In this document: one piece after another, positions 57,515-64,000 of the stretch
Layout: every line of letters starts with the position of its first letter
Position numbering within the stretch: position 1 is the stretch's first letter
Source of the DNA: Pseudomonas alcaligenes
GTDB taxonomy: Bacteria > Pseudomonadota > Gammaproteobacteria > Pseudomonadales > Pseudomonadaceae
Assembly (NCBI RefSeq): GCF_014490745.1
Contig: NZ_LZEU01000001.1
Location: 682,001-746,000, forward strand
Length of the DNA stretch: 64,000 bases
Direction: 5' to 3'
Program-made: the position numbers and the translations under genes
Notes under the pieces: model-generated
What the model was told of the DNA's origin: nothing
The model's database searches: none
Seen by the model: the letters and a program-made list of their open reading frames with translations, nothing else

Positions 57515-59899
57515 ATGCGCTACGGTCTCATCCTGATTTTCTGGCTGTTCAGTTCGCTGGCGGTCGCCGTCGAATTCGACGAACACACGCGCTACATCAC
57601 TCTCGGCCCGCTGATGCAGGTGTTCGAGGATGTGCGCGGCGATGCGACCATCGAAGAGGTCAGCTCGGCCGCGCTCGACGCCAGCTTCCGTACCAACGGC
57701 AAACCGGTGCTCAACGCCGGCTATTCGCGCTCGGTGTTCTGGCTGCGTGTCGACCTGCTGTACCGCCCGCTCGGCCCCGGCGCCTCGCCGCCCTGGCTGC
57801 TGGAGCTGGCCTACCCGCCGCTGGATCACCTCGACCTCTACCTGCCCGATGGCGCCGGCGGCTACCGCCTGGCCCAGCGCACCGGCGACACCCTGCCGTT
57901 CGCCAGCCGGCAGATCAAACAGAACAACTACCTGTTCGCCCTCGACCTGCCGCCGAACCAGCTGCAGCGCGTCTACCTGCGGGTGCAGAGCCAGGGGTCG
58001 ATGCAGATGCCGCTCGGCCTGTGGTCGGGCCAGGCGTTCATCGAGGAGCAGCCGGCGCGCATCTACGTGCTGGGCATCATCTACGGCGTGCTGCTGGTGA
58101 TGCTGGTGTACAACCTGTTCATCTTCTTGAGCGTCAGAGATACCAGCTACCTCTACTACATCCTCTACATCGCCTCGTTCGGCCTGTACCAGGTCTCGGT
58201 CAACGGCGCCGGGGTGCAGTACTTCTGGCCTGACAGTCCCTGGTGGGCGAACGTCTCCACACCCTTCCTGATCGGTTCGGCGGCGCTGTTCGGCTGCCAG
58301 TTCGCCCGCAGCTTCCTGCACACCGCCGAGCACAGCCCGTGGATCGACCGCTCCCTGCGCCTGCTGATGGCCATCGGTGCGCTGGTCATGCTGCTGGCGC
58401 TCAGCGTCAGCTATGCGGTGTCGCTGCGGGTCGCCACCTACCTGGCCCTGCTGTTCACCGTGGTGATCTTTACTGCCGGGATTCGCGCCTGGCTGCGCGG
58501 CATGCGGGTGGCGCGCTACTTCATTTTCGCCTGGAGCGCCTTCCTGATCGGCGGAGTGATCAACACCCTGATGGTGCTGGGCCTGCTGCCCTATACCTTC
58601 TTCACCATGTACGCCAGCCAGTTCGGCTCGGCGCTGGAAGTGGGGCTGCTGTCCCTGGCCCTGGCCGACCGCATCAACGCCATGAAGGAAGAGCGCACGC
58701 GCATCCTGCAGCAGGCCAGCGGCGAACTGGAGCAGCTCAACCGCGAGCTGGCCGACAGCAACCGCCTGAAGGACGAGTTCCTCGCCACCGTGACCCACGA
58801 GCTGCGCACGCCGATGAACGGGGTGATCGGCTCCCTCGAGCTGATGCAGACGGTCAAGCTCGACGTCGAGCTGGAGCAGTACCAGAGAACCGCCGCCAGC
58901 TCGGCGCGTGACATGATGCGCATGGTCAATGACATACTCGCCCTCACCGAGTTGCAGGCCGGCAAGCTCTACCCGCGGCGCGAGCCGTTCAGCCTGCGCG
59001 GCCTGTTCGACGGCCTGCGTGCGCAGTACAGCACGCGTGCCCAGGACAAGGGGCTGGCCTTCACCCTGGAGCTGGAGGACGGCCTGCCCGACACCCTCGA
59101 AGGCGACGCCGCCAAGCTGGCCCAGGCGCTGGGCTACCTGCTCGACAACGCCATCAAGTTCACTCCCCAGGGCCACGTGCTGCTGCGGGTCGGCGCGGCC
59201 GGGCCGCTGTCCGGCGAGCTGCCGCTGCGCATCGAGGTGATCGACAGCGGCATCGGTTTCAGTGCGCCGGCCGATGGCAGTCTGTACCAGCGCTTCAAGC
59301 AGCTGGACGGCTCGATGACCCGTCAGTACGGCGGCCTCGGTATCGGCCTGGCGATCTGCCGGCAGCTGGTCGAGCTGCTCGGCGGCAGCCTGCAGCACCA
59401 GTCCAGCCCCGGCCAGGGCAGCGCCTTTGCCGTGACCCTGGCGCTCAACCTGCCGATCCAGCCGCGCGAGCCGCTGGCCAGCCAGCGCCGCGGCGGCGGG
59501 GTGCCGCGCCGGCATCCGGAGCAGTGCACGGTGCTGATCGTCGAGGACAACCCGATCAACCAACTGGTGACCCGCGGCATGCTGCTCAAGCTCGGCTACC
59601 GGGTGCGCACCGCCGATGACGGTGCCCAGGCCCTGGAGCGGTTGCGCGAGGAAGCGGTGGATGCGGTGCTGCTGGACTGCCAGATGCCGGTGATGGACGG
59701 CTTCGCCACCTGCCGCGCGCTGCGCGCCATGCCCGGCTGCGCCAGCCTGCCGGTGCTGGCGATCACCGCCCACAGCCACAGCGGCGACCGCGAACGCTGC
59801 CTGGCCGCGGGCATGAGCGACTACATGGCCAAGCCGGTGAAGTTCCTCGAGCTGCAGACCCTGCTGCACGACTGGGTGCTGTGCCAGGCGCCCAGCTGA
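57515..59899 (+). CDS. ladS: LadS-type 7TM hybrid histidine kinase
   Basis: This 794-residue sensor kinase has a signal peptide (SLAVAVEF), a periplasmic 7TMR-DISMED2 domain (about 30-170) and a seven-segment 7TMR-DISM membrane domain (about 185-390). A HisKA domain follows, with H428 in VTHELRTPMNG. The HATPase region carries GGLGIGLAICRQL. A C-terminal receiver domain has D721 in LLDCQMPVMDG. This order and length match LadS, which in P. aeruginosa stimulates the GacS/GacA pathway toward biofilm in response to calcium. The ATG is used; an in-frame TTG four codons earlier is possible. There is no Hpt domain. Confidence 0.94.
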   Translation: MRYGLILIFWLFSSLAVAVEFDEHTRYITLGPLMQVFEDVRGDATIEEVSSAALDASFRTNGKPVLNAGYSRSVFWLRVDLLYRPLGPGASPPWLLELAYPPLDHLDLYLPDGAGGYRLAQRTGDTLPFASRQIKQNNYLFALDLPPNQLQRVYLRVQSQGSMQMPLGLWSGQAFIEEQPARIYVLGIIYGVLLVMLVYNLFIFLSVRDTSYLYYILYIASFGLYQVSVNGAGVQYFWPDSPWWANVSTPFLIGSAALFGCQFARSFLHTAEHSPWIDRSLRLLMAIGALVMLLALSVSYAVSLRVATYLALLFTVVIFTAGIRAWLRGMRVARYFIFAWSAFLIGGVINTLMVLGLLPYTFFTMYASQFGSALEVGLLSLALADRINAMKEERTRILQQASGELEQLNRELADSNRLKDEFLATVTHELRTPMNGVIGSLELMQTVKLDVELEQYQRTAASSARDMMRMVNDILALTELQAGKLYPRREPFSLRGLFDGLRAQYSTRAQDKGLAFTLELEDGLPDTLEGDAAKLAQALGYLLDNAIKFTPQGHVLLRVGAAGPLSGELPLRIEVIDSGIGFSAPADGSLYQRFKQLDGSMTRQYGGLGIGLAICRQLVELLGGSLQHQSSPGQGSAFAVTLALNLPIQPREPLASQRRGGGVPRRHPEQCTVLIVEDNPINQLVTRGMLLKLGYRVRTADDGAQALERLREEAVDAVLLDCQMPVMDGFATCRALRAMPGCASLPVLAITAHSHSGDRERCLAAGMSDYMAKPVKFLELQTLLHDWVLCQAPS

Positions 59900-59919
59900 G
59901 GCTTTCCTATCGTTAACAA

Positions 59920-59946
59920 CGATTCGGCCGCAATTTGGCCGATTCG
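59920..59946 (+). terminator. Hairpin after ladS
   Basis: Ten-base arms (CGATTCGGCC/GGCCGATTCG, one mismatch) close a 7-base loop and are followed by TCGTTTCTCTC. It lies 20 bases after the ladS stop. Confidence 0.55.
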
Positions 59947-59961
59947 TCGTTTCTCTCAAGA

Positions 59962-60010
59962 AGTGAATCGTGATTCACTGAGCTGAATTCATGAACAGGG
60001 ATTCAGCTCA
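59962..60010 (+). promoter_or_regulatory. Nested palindromes at the tetR start, probable operator
   Basis: Two adjoining inverted repeats share GATTCA-type arms. AGTGAATC/GATTCACT at 59962-59979 has a 2-base centre. TGAGCTGAAT/ATTCAGCTCA at 59979-60010 has a 12-base centre and ends on the first base of the regulator's ATG. This placement is typical of TetR autoregulation. Confidence 0.65.
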
Positions 60011-60645
60011 TGGCCTATCGCACCACCGCCGCGCGTCTCGATCGCGCCCAGGAACTGCGTGAACGCATCGTTGCCTGCGCCCATGCCCGAGTCGCCGAAG
60101 GCGGCTTCGCCAGCCTTACCATGCAGGCCCTGGCCGAGGACGCTGGCATCGCCACCGGCAGCCTATACCGCCACTTCAGTGGCAAGGGCGAGCTGGCAGC
60201 TGAAGTGTTCAGCAACGCCTGCCGCATCGAGGTCGAGGTGCTCGGCGAGGTGCTGCGCGGCCCCGGCACGGCGGCCGCGCGCCTGGCAGCCGGGCTGGAG
60301 CAGTTCGCCGCCCGCGCCTGGCACAGCCGGCGTCTGGCCTTTGCGCTGATTGCCGAGCCGGTCGAACCGGAAGTCGACGAGCAGCGCCTGCTGTTTCGCG
60401 AAGCCTATGCCGAGCTGTTCATCGAACTGCTCGCCGAGGGCGTGCGTAGTGGCGAGTTCCGCGTGACCCAGCTGCCCCTGGTGGCTGCCTGCCTGGTCGG
60501 TGCCATTGCCGAAGCCCTGGTCGGCCCGCTGTCGCCACCGGCGCGGGCGGCCCGCGATGCCGGCCTGCCGGCGGTGGATCTGGCCACCGTCAGCCAATCC
60601 CTCACTACTTTCTGTCTGCGCGCCGTCGGCGCCCCGGAGTCCTGA
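60010..60645 (+). CDS. TetR-family transcriptional regulator
   Basis: This 211-residue repressor has an N-terminal helix-turn-helix (about residues 25-60, FASLTMQALAEDAGIATGSLYRHFSGKGELAAEVF) and a helical ligand-binding domain. It sits one base upstream of an aidB-like acyl-CoA dehydrogenase gene, so the ligand is likely an acyl-CoA or lipid-related compound. A palindromic site overlaps its own start codon. The corresponding gene pair follows ladS in P. aeruginosa as I recall. Confidence 0.92.
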   Translation: MAYRTTAARLDRAQELRERIVACAHARVAEGGFASLTMQALAEDAGIATGSLYRHFSGKGELAAEVFSNACRIEVEVLGEVLRGPGTAAARLAAGLEQFAARAWHSRRLAFALIAEPVEPEVDEQRLLFREAYAELFIELLAEGVRSGEFRVTQLPLVAACLVGAIAEALVGPLSPPARAARDAGLPAVDLATVSQSLTTFCLRAVGAPES

Positions 60646-60646
60646 A

Positions 60647-62296
60647 ATGTCCCTGCAGCAGTTCGCCGAAACCCACGACGTGTTCAATCAGGTGCCCTCG
60701 CTGGATGGCGCCAACCTGTACCGCGTCGACCTGCCGCTGCAGGAGTGGATCCGCCGCTACGACGGCGGTTGGGCCGAGGACAAGTTGAACACCTACGGCG
60801 CCCTGGCCGGCGGCCCGCTGATGCAGGCCGGCTTCCTGGCCAACGAGCACAAGCCGCAGTTCAAGACCCACGACCGCTACGGCAATCGCATCGACCTGGT
60901 GGAATTCCACCCGGCCTATCACGAGCTGATGCGCACGGCCGTCGAGCACGGTCTGCCGTCGTTGCCCTGGGTCGACCCGCGCGCCGGTGCGCATGTCGCC
61001 CGTGCTGGCCTCACCTACCTGCACAGCCAGGCCGAGGCCGCCAGCGGCTGCCCGCTGACCATGACCTTCGCCGCCGTGCCGGCCCTGCGCCTGCAGCCGG
61101 AGATCGCCGAGGTGTGGGTGCCGAAGATCCTCTCCACCGAGTACGACCCGCGTAATGTCGGCATCGAACAGAAGGCCGGCGTCACCATCGGCATGGCCAT
61201 GACCGAGAAGCAGGGCGGCACCGACGTGCGCGCCAACACCACCCGCGCCTACCCGGTGGGTATCGGCGGCCCGGGCCAGGCCTACGAGCTGGTCGGCCAC
61301 AAGTGGTTCTGCTCGGCGCCGATGTGCGACGCCTTCCTCACCCTGGCGCAGACCGACAAGGGCCTGTCCTGCTTCCTGCTGCCGCGCCACCGCCCGGACG
61401 GCACGCGCAACCAGTTCTACGTGCAGCGCCTGAAGAACAAGCTGGGCAACTGGGCCAACGCCTCCAGCGAGGTGGAATACCGCGGCGCCCTGGCCTGGAT
61501 GATCGGCGAGGAAGGTCGCGGCGTGCCGACCATCATCGAGATGGTGGCGATGACCCGTTTCGACTGCATGGTCGGCTCCAGCAGCCTGATGCGCCAGGCC
61601 CTGACCCAGGCCGCGCACCACTGCGCGCACCGCAAGGTCGGCGGCAAGCTGCTGGCCGACCAGCCGCTGATGCAGAACGTACTGGCCGACCTGGCGCTGG
61701 AGAGCGAGGCCGCCCTGGCCCTGTCGATGCGCATGGGTCGCGCCCTCGACCACCTGCATGACGAGCAGGAGGACAAGTTCGCCCGCCTGGTCACCGCCAT
61801 CGGCAAGTACTGGATCTGCAAGCGCGCGCCGGAGATGGTCTACGAGGCCAGCGAGTGCATGGGCGGTGCCGGCTATGTCGAGGAGACCATCCTCCCGCGG
61901 CTGTACCGCGAGGCACCGGTCAACTCGATCTGGGAAGGCTCGGGCAACGTGCAGTGCCTGGACGTGCTGCGCGCCCTGTCCAAGGAGGCCGGGGTGCTCG
62001 ACGTGCTGTTCGCCGAGCTGGGCGACGGCCATGGCGACGCGCGCCTGAAGGCGCATATCCAGCGGCTCAAGGCCGACTTCAGCGATACCGCCGAGATCCA
62101 GTACCGCGCCCGTCAGCTCACCGAGGACGTGGCCGTCGGCCTGCAGGCCAAGCTGCTGCTGGAGGCCGGTAACAGCACGGTGAGCGATGCCTTTATCGCC
62201 AGCCGCCTGGAGGGGCGTGGCCGGGTCTATGGCACCCTGCCGCGCGGCGTCGATGTCGAGGCGCTGGTGGCGCGCAGCACCCCGCATCTGGTCTGA
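60647..62296 (+). CDS. AidB-like acyl-CoA dehydrogenase
   Basis: This 549-residue flavoprotein resembles AidB, the E. coli alkylation-response acyl-CoA dehydrogenase homologue. The N-terminal domain precedes a dehydrogenase core with the flavin-binding GMAMTEKQGGTDVRANTT near residue 183, the FAD/substrate segment VGHKWFCSAPMCDAFL, and the C-terminal ECMGGAGYVEETILPRLYREAPVNSIWEGSGNV. The start MSLQQFAETHDVFNQVP follows GGAG and the TetR stop by one base. E. coli AidB is induced by Ada; here a TetR protein is the evident regulator. The enzymatic substrate is unknown. Confidence 0.9.
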   Translation: MSLQQFAETHDVFNQVPSLDGANLYRVDLPLQEWIRRYDGGWAEDKLNTYGALAGGPLMQAGFLANEHKPQFKTHDRYGNRIDLVEFHPAYHELMRTAVEHGLPSLPWVDPRAGAHVARAGLTYLHSQAEAASGCPLTMTFAAVPALRLQPEIAEVWVPKILSTEYDPRNVGIEQKAGVTIGMAMTEKQGGTDVRANTTRAYPVGIGGPGQAYELVGHKWFCSAPMCDAFLTLAQTDKGLSCFLLPRHRPDGTRNQFYVQRLKNKLGNWANASSEVEYRGALAWMIGEEGRGVPTIIEMVAMTRFDCMVGSSSLMRQALTQAAHHCAHRKVGGKLLADQPLMQNVLADLALESEAALALSMRMGRALDHLHDEQEDKFARLVTAIGKYWICKRAPEMVYEASECMGGAGYVEETILPRLYREAPVNSIWEGSGNVQCLDVLRALSKEAGVLDVLFAELGDGHGDARLKAHIQRLKADFSDTAEIQYRARQLTEDVAVGLQAKLLLEAGNSTVSDAFIASRLEGRGRVYGTLPRGVDVEALVARSTPHLV

Positions 62297-62335
62297 GCAG
62301 CGTCGGCGCCCCCTAAGGACGCTCGTTGTCGGCGC

Positions 62336-63001
62336 TCAGGCGTGGCGCTGTTGCCGCCAGTAGAGCAGGTAGACCAGCGCCAGCAGTGCGGCCATGCCGG
62401 CCGGGCCGAGCAGGGCGCGGTAGTGCCAGGCGCCGTAGCCGAGGGCGCCGAGCAGGCCGCCGCCGATAAAACCGGCGATCAGGATCAGGTACAGCAGGAT
62501 GCGCCGGCGATCCGCCGGCTGTCCGCGCAGCTTGAGGCCGAGCATGATGCCGAGGTCGGTGAACAGCCCGGTGACGTGGGTGGTGCGCACCACCGCGCCG
62601 CTGTAGGTGCTGGTCATGGCGTTCTGCAGGCCGCAGGCGGCCGAGGCCAGGTAGTGGCCGAAGTCGCTGCCGCGCTCCAGCATCAGCATCGCCAGCAGCA
62701 AGGCCAGGCTCTCGGCCAGCAGCGCCACGCTGTAACGGCGGCCGAGCTTGAGCGACTGGTTGCCGATCACGCAGCCGCTGATGGCTGCCCCCAGCACGAA
62801 ACTCAGCAGGATCAGCAGCAGGTGCAGGGCCGCCGCCGCGTCGCCCCGGGCCAGCTCGACGCCGAGCAGGCTGGAGCTGCCGGACAGGTGCGACACGCCC
62901 TGGTGGTTGAAGCCGAGCAGGGCGATGGCGTTGACGCCGCCGGCGATCAGCGCCAGGCAGAAGCCGCCGACCTCCACCCAGCGCGGTAGTTTGTGGATCA
63001 T
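62336..63001 (-). CDS. YoaK/DUF1275-family membrane protein
   Basis: This 221-residue protein has six hydrophobic segments and the DUF1275 (YoaK) signatures GGFCLALIAGGVNAIALLGF near residue 12, SHLSGSSSLLGVELARGD and GLQNAMTSTYSGAVVRTTHVTGLFTDLG near residue 118. Members are small integral membrane proteins of unknown function. It is convergent with the aidB-like gene and downstream of the secreted unknown protein, separated by 179 bases. Confidence 0.88.
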   Translation of the reverse strand: MIHKLPRWVEVGGFCLALIAGGVNAIALLGFNHQGVSHLSGSSSLLGVELARGDAAAALHLLLILLSFVLGAAISGCVIGNQSLKLGRRYSVALLAESLALLLAMLMLERGSDFGHYLASAACGLQNAMTSTYSGAVVRTTHVTGLFTDLGIMLGLKLRGQPADRRRILLYLILIAGFIGGGLLGALGYGAWHYRALLGPAGMAALLALVYLLYWRQQRHA

Positions 63002-63133
63002 GGGCAGGCACCCTGCGTGACGTGGGCGTGCCCCCGCACGCCGCTTGCGCTGTTATGCCCGATTCGCTGGCGGGCGGCCAGTCGCGGGTTGCCGGGGGAC
63101 TGTTGCGTAGGGTCCGCGGTGCGCTCCGAGAGG

Positions 63134-63164
63134 CCCGCAGGGTGCGCCTGGCGCACCCTGCGGG
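63134..63164. other. Long perfect hairpin after the secreted-protein gene
   Basis: Fourteen-base perfect arms (CCCGCAGGGTGCGC/GCGCACCCTGCGGG) flank CTG. It lies 17 bases after the stop of the gene at 63181-63948. No T run is present on either side, so it may stabilise the 3' end rather than terminate. Confidence 0.6.
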
Positions 63165-63180
63165 AGGAGCGGGCCGGTGC

Positions 63181-63948
63181 TCAGCGGCGCTGCCAGGTCA
63201 TCTGCCCGGTATTGCTTTCGGTGACCAGGAACGGCTCGCTGAAGTGGTAGCGGGCCGCCGGCTGGTACTCGCGGCTGCCCTGCAGCTGCACCAGCAGCAG
63301 GCCGTCGGCACTGCGCCAGCGCCCGCTGTACTGCAGCTCGCCGGGGCGGTCGTAACTCCATTCGCTGCCGCCGGCCACCGTGCGCCGCCACTGGTCGATG
63401 CTGCCGTCGGCGCGGATGCGCAGGGTGGTCACGCTGCTCAGTGAGGCGAATTCCTCGCCGCTGCTGGTGGTCATCTGCTCGTAGATCCAGGTGCCCACCA
63501 GCGCCGGATCCTGATCCGGGTTGACCGGCACCGTGGCCAGCTCGGTGGCCGCTACCGCAGTGGGGCCGGCGCTCGGGGGCGGCTCGTCAGCCACTGCCAT
63601 GCGCTGGAACAGCGCCTCGCGCACCAGGGTCTGGCCATTGCCCGGATCGCGCGCGGCGATGCTGGCATTGAGCATGTCGCTGGCGTAGTTGGCGTTCATG
63701 TTGGCCAGCACCTGGCCGCTGCGTGGGTCGCTGATCTGCGCCTGCAGGGTCTGGCCGTCGAACTGGCCGCGCAGATTCAGGCGCAGGCGGTGGTTCTCGA
63801 TGTACTCGCCGCTGACCTCGGCGTCCTGGCTGTGCAGGATCAGCTCGGCCGGCTGGCCGTCGAGGGTGGCCTGGTAATGGCCGTCCAGCTCGCTGGCCAG
63901 GGCGGGCTGGAGGAGGGTGAGCAGGCACAGGATGGACAGGACGCGCAC
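63181..63948 (-). CDS. Secreted protein of unknown function
   Basis: This 255-residue protein has a GTG start with AGGAGTT 7 bases upstream, and a signal peptide (LLTLLQPALASELDG). The N-terminal half (about residues 20-105) is beta-rich and repeats patterns such as GHYQATLDGQPAELILH and GQFDGQTLQAQISDP. After a Pro/Ala/Val linker (about 120-145), a second beta-rich domain begins ALVGTWIYEQM and ends MTWQRR, resembling lipocalin/avidin-like small barrels. I recognise no named family; it is probably a periplasmic binding or surface protein. Confidence 0.75.
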   Translation of the reverse strand: MRVLSILCLLTLLQPALASELDGHYQATLDGQPAELILHSQDAEVSGEYIENHRLRLNLRGQFDGQTLQAQISDPRSGQVLANMNANYASDMLNASIAARDPGNGQTLVREALFQRMAVADEPPPSAGPTAVAATELATVPVNPDQDPALVGTWIYEQMTTSSGEEFASLSSVTTLRIRADGSIDQWRRTVAGGSEWSYDRPGELQYSGRWRSADGLLLVQLQGSREYQPAARYHFSEPFLVTESNTGQMTWQRR

Positions 63949-64000
63949 GGGCGAACTCCTAAGCGGGCATAGGCCAAGCCTAGATCGCCGCGGCGCGTCC

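Noticed and set aside
57500..59959. An 819-codon open frame on the strand opposite ladS
   Set aside because: High third-position GC leaves long stop-free antisense frames. The translation is low-complexity (rich in Gln, Ala, Arg, His), lacks motifs, and the opposite strand encodes an intact LadS.

Overview
The window is GC-rich, densely packed bacterial chromosome, and its gene content and order point to Pseudomonas sensu lato. Diagnostic features are the divergent gbcA/gbcB pair for glycine betaine catabolism, a LadS-type 7TM hybrid kinase, phaJ4, and two long conserved blocks: proA-nadD-rsfS-rlmH-mrdA-rodA-mltB-rlpA-dacC-ybeD-lipB and lnt-corC-ybeY-ybeZ-miaB. From memory of the P. aeruginosa map, most of 15.6-62.3 kb follows the order of one region there (mpl down to ladS/aidB), whereas the first 4 kb belongs to a distant betaine/sarcosine region. 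A rearrangement junction therefore probably lies between about 4.2 and 15.6 kb. No tRNA, rRNA, CRISPR array, insertion sequence or prophage was recognised.

Layout. 0-4.2 kb: glyA (cut by the window edge), then gbcB and gbcA divergent, the entry into glycine betaine demethylation to glycine and serine. 4.4-9.4 kb: a Fur-controlled TonB-dependent siderophore receptor, ppa, an mtfA-like peptidase, a DedA protein and a GNAT acetyltransferase, all on the minus strand. 9.5-15.1 kb: a four-gene minus-strand operon with an ethanolamine-permease-like APC transporter, a glutamine-synthetase-like ligase, an aldehyde dehydrogenase and an iron alcohol dehydrogenase. This looks like a gamma-glutamylation route for an amino alcohol and is the most interesting metabolic unit here. 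15.6-25.8 kb: mpl, ubiX with a YceK-like lipoprotein, a methyltransferase and NAD(P)-binding pair, a MORN-repeat/C13-peptidase lipoprotein, phaJ4, an lrgA-lrgB-LON-domain operon, a DedA-PAP2 fusion and mpg.

25.9-38.6 kb: proA, nadD, ribosome factors rsfS and rlmH, the elongasome/peptidoglycan set mrdA-rodA-mltB-rlpA-dacC, then the lipoate genes ybeD-lipB and lipA, and a soluble PAS-PAS chemoreceptor-like protein. 38.8-53.2 kb: alkA, a second MltB-type transglycosylase, a short unannotated arfA whose coding region contains a terminator-like hairpin, holA, lptE, leuS, a zinc-ribbon protein, a YdcF-family protein, lnt, corC, ybeY, ybeZ, miaB and a DUF1820 protein. 53.3-64 kb: a Sel1-like secreted protein, hemL with a coupled membrane protein, thiD-thiE, ladS, a TetR regulator with an aidB-like acyl-CoA dehydrogenase, a DUF1275 membrane protein and an unknown secreted protein.

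Themes: envelope biogenesis dominates (mpl, mrdA, rodA, two lytic transglycosylases, rlpA, dacC, lnt, lptE). Alkylation repair or response appears three times (mpg, alkA, aidB). Two kinds of inverted intergenic repeat recur. Every functional call rests on reading motifs and family resemblance by eye; no database search was run.
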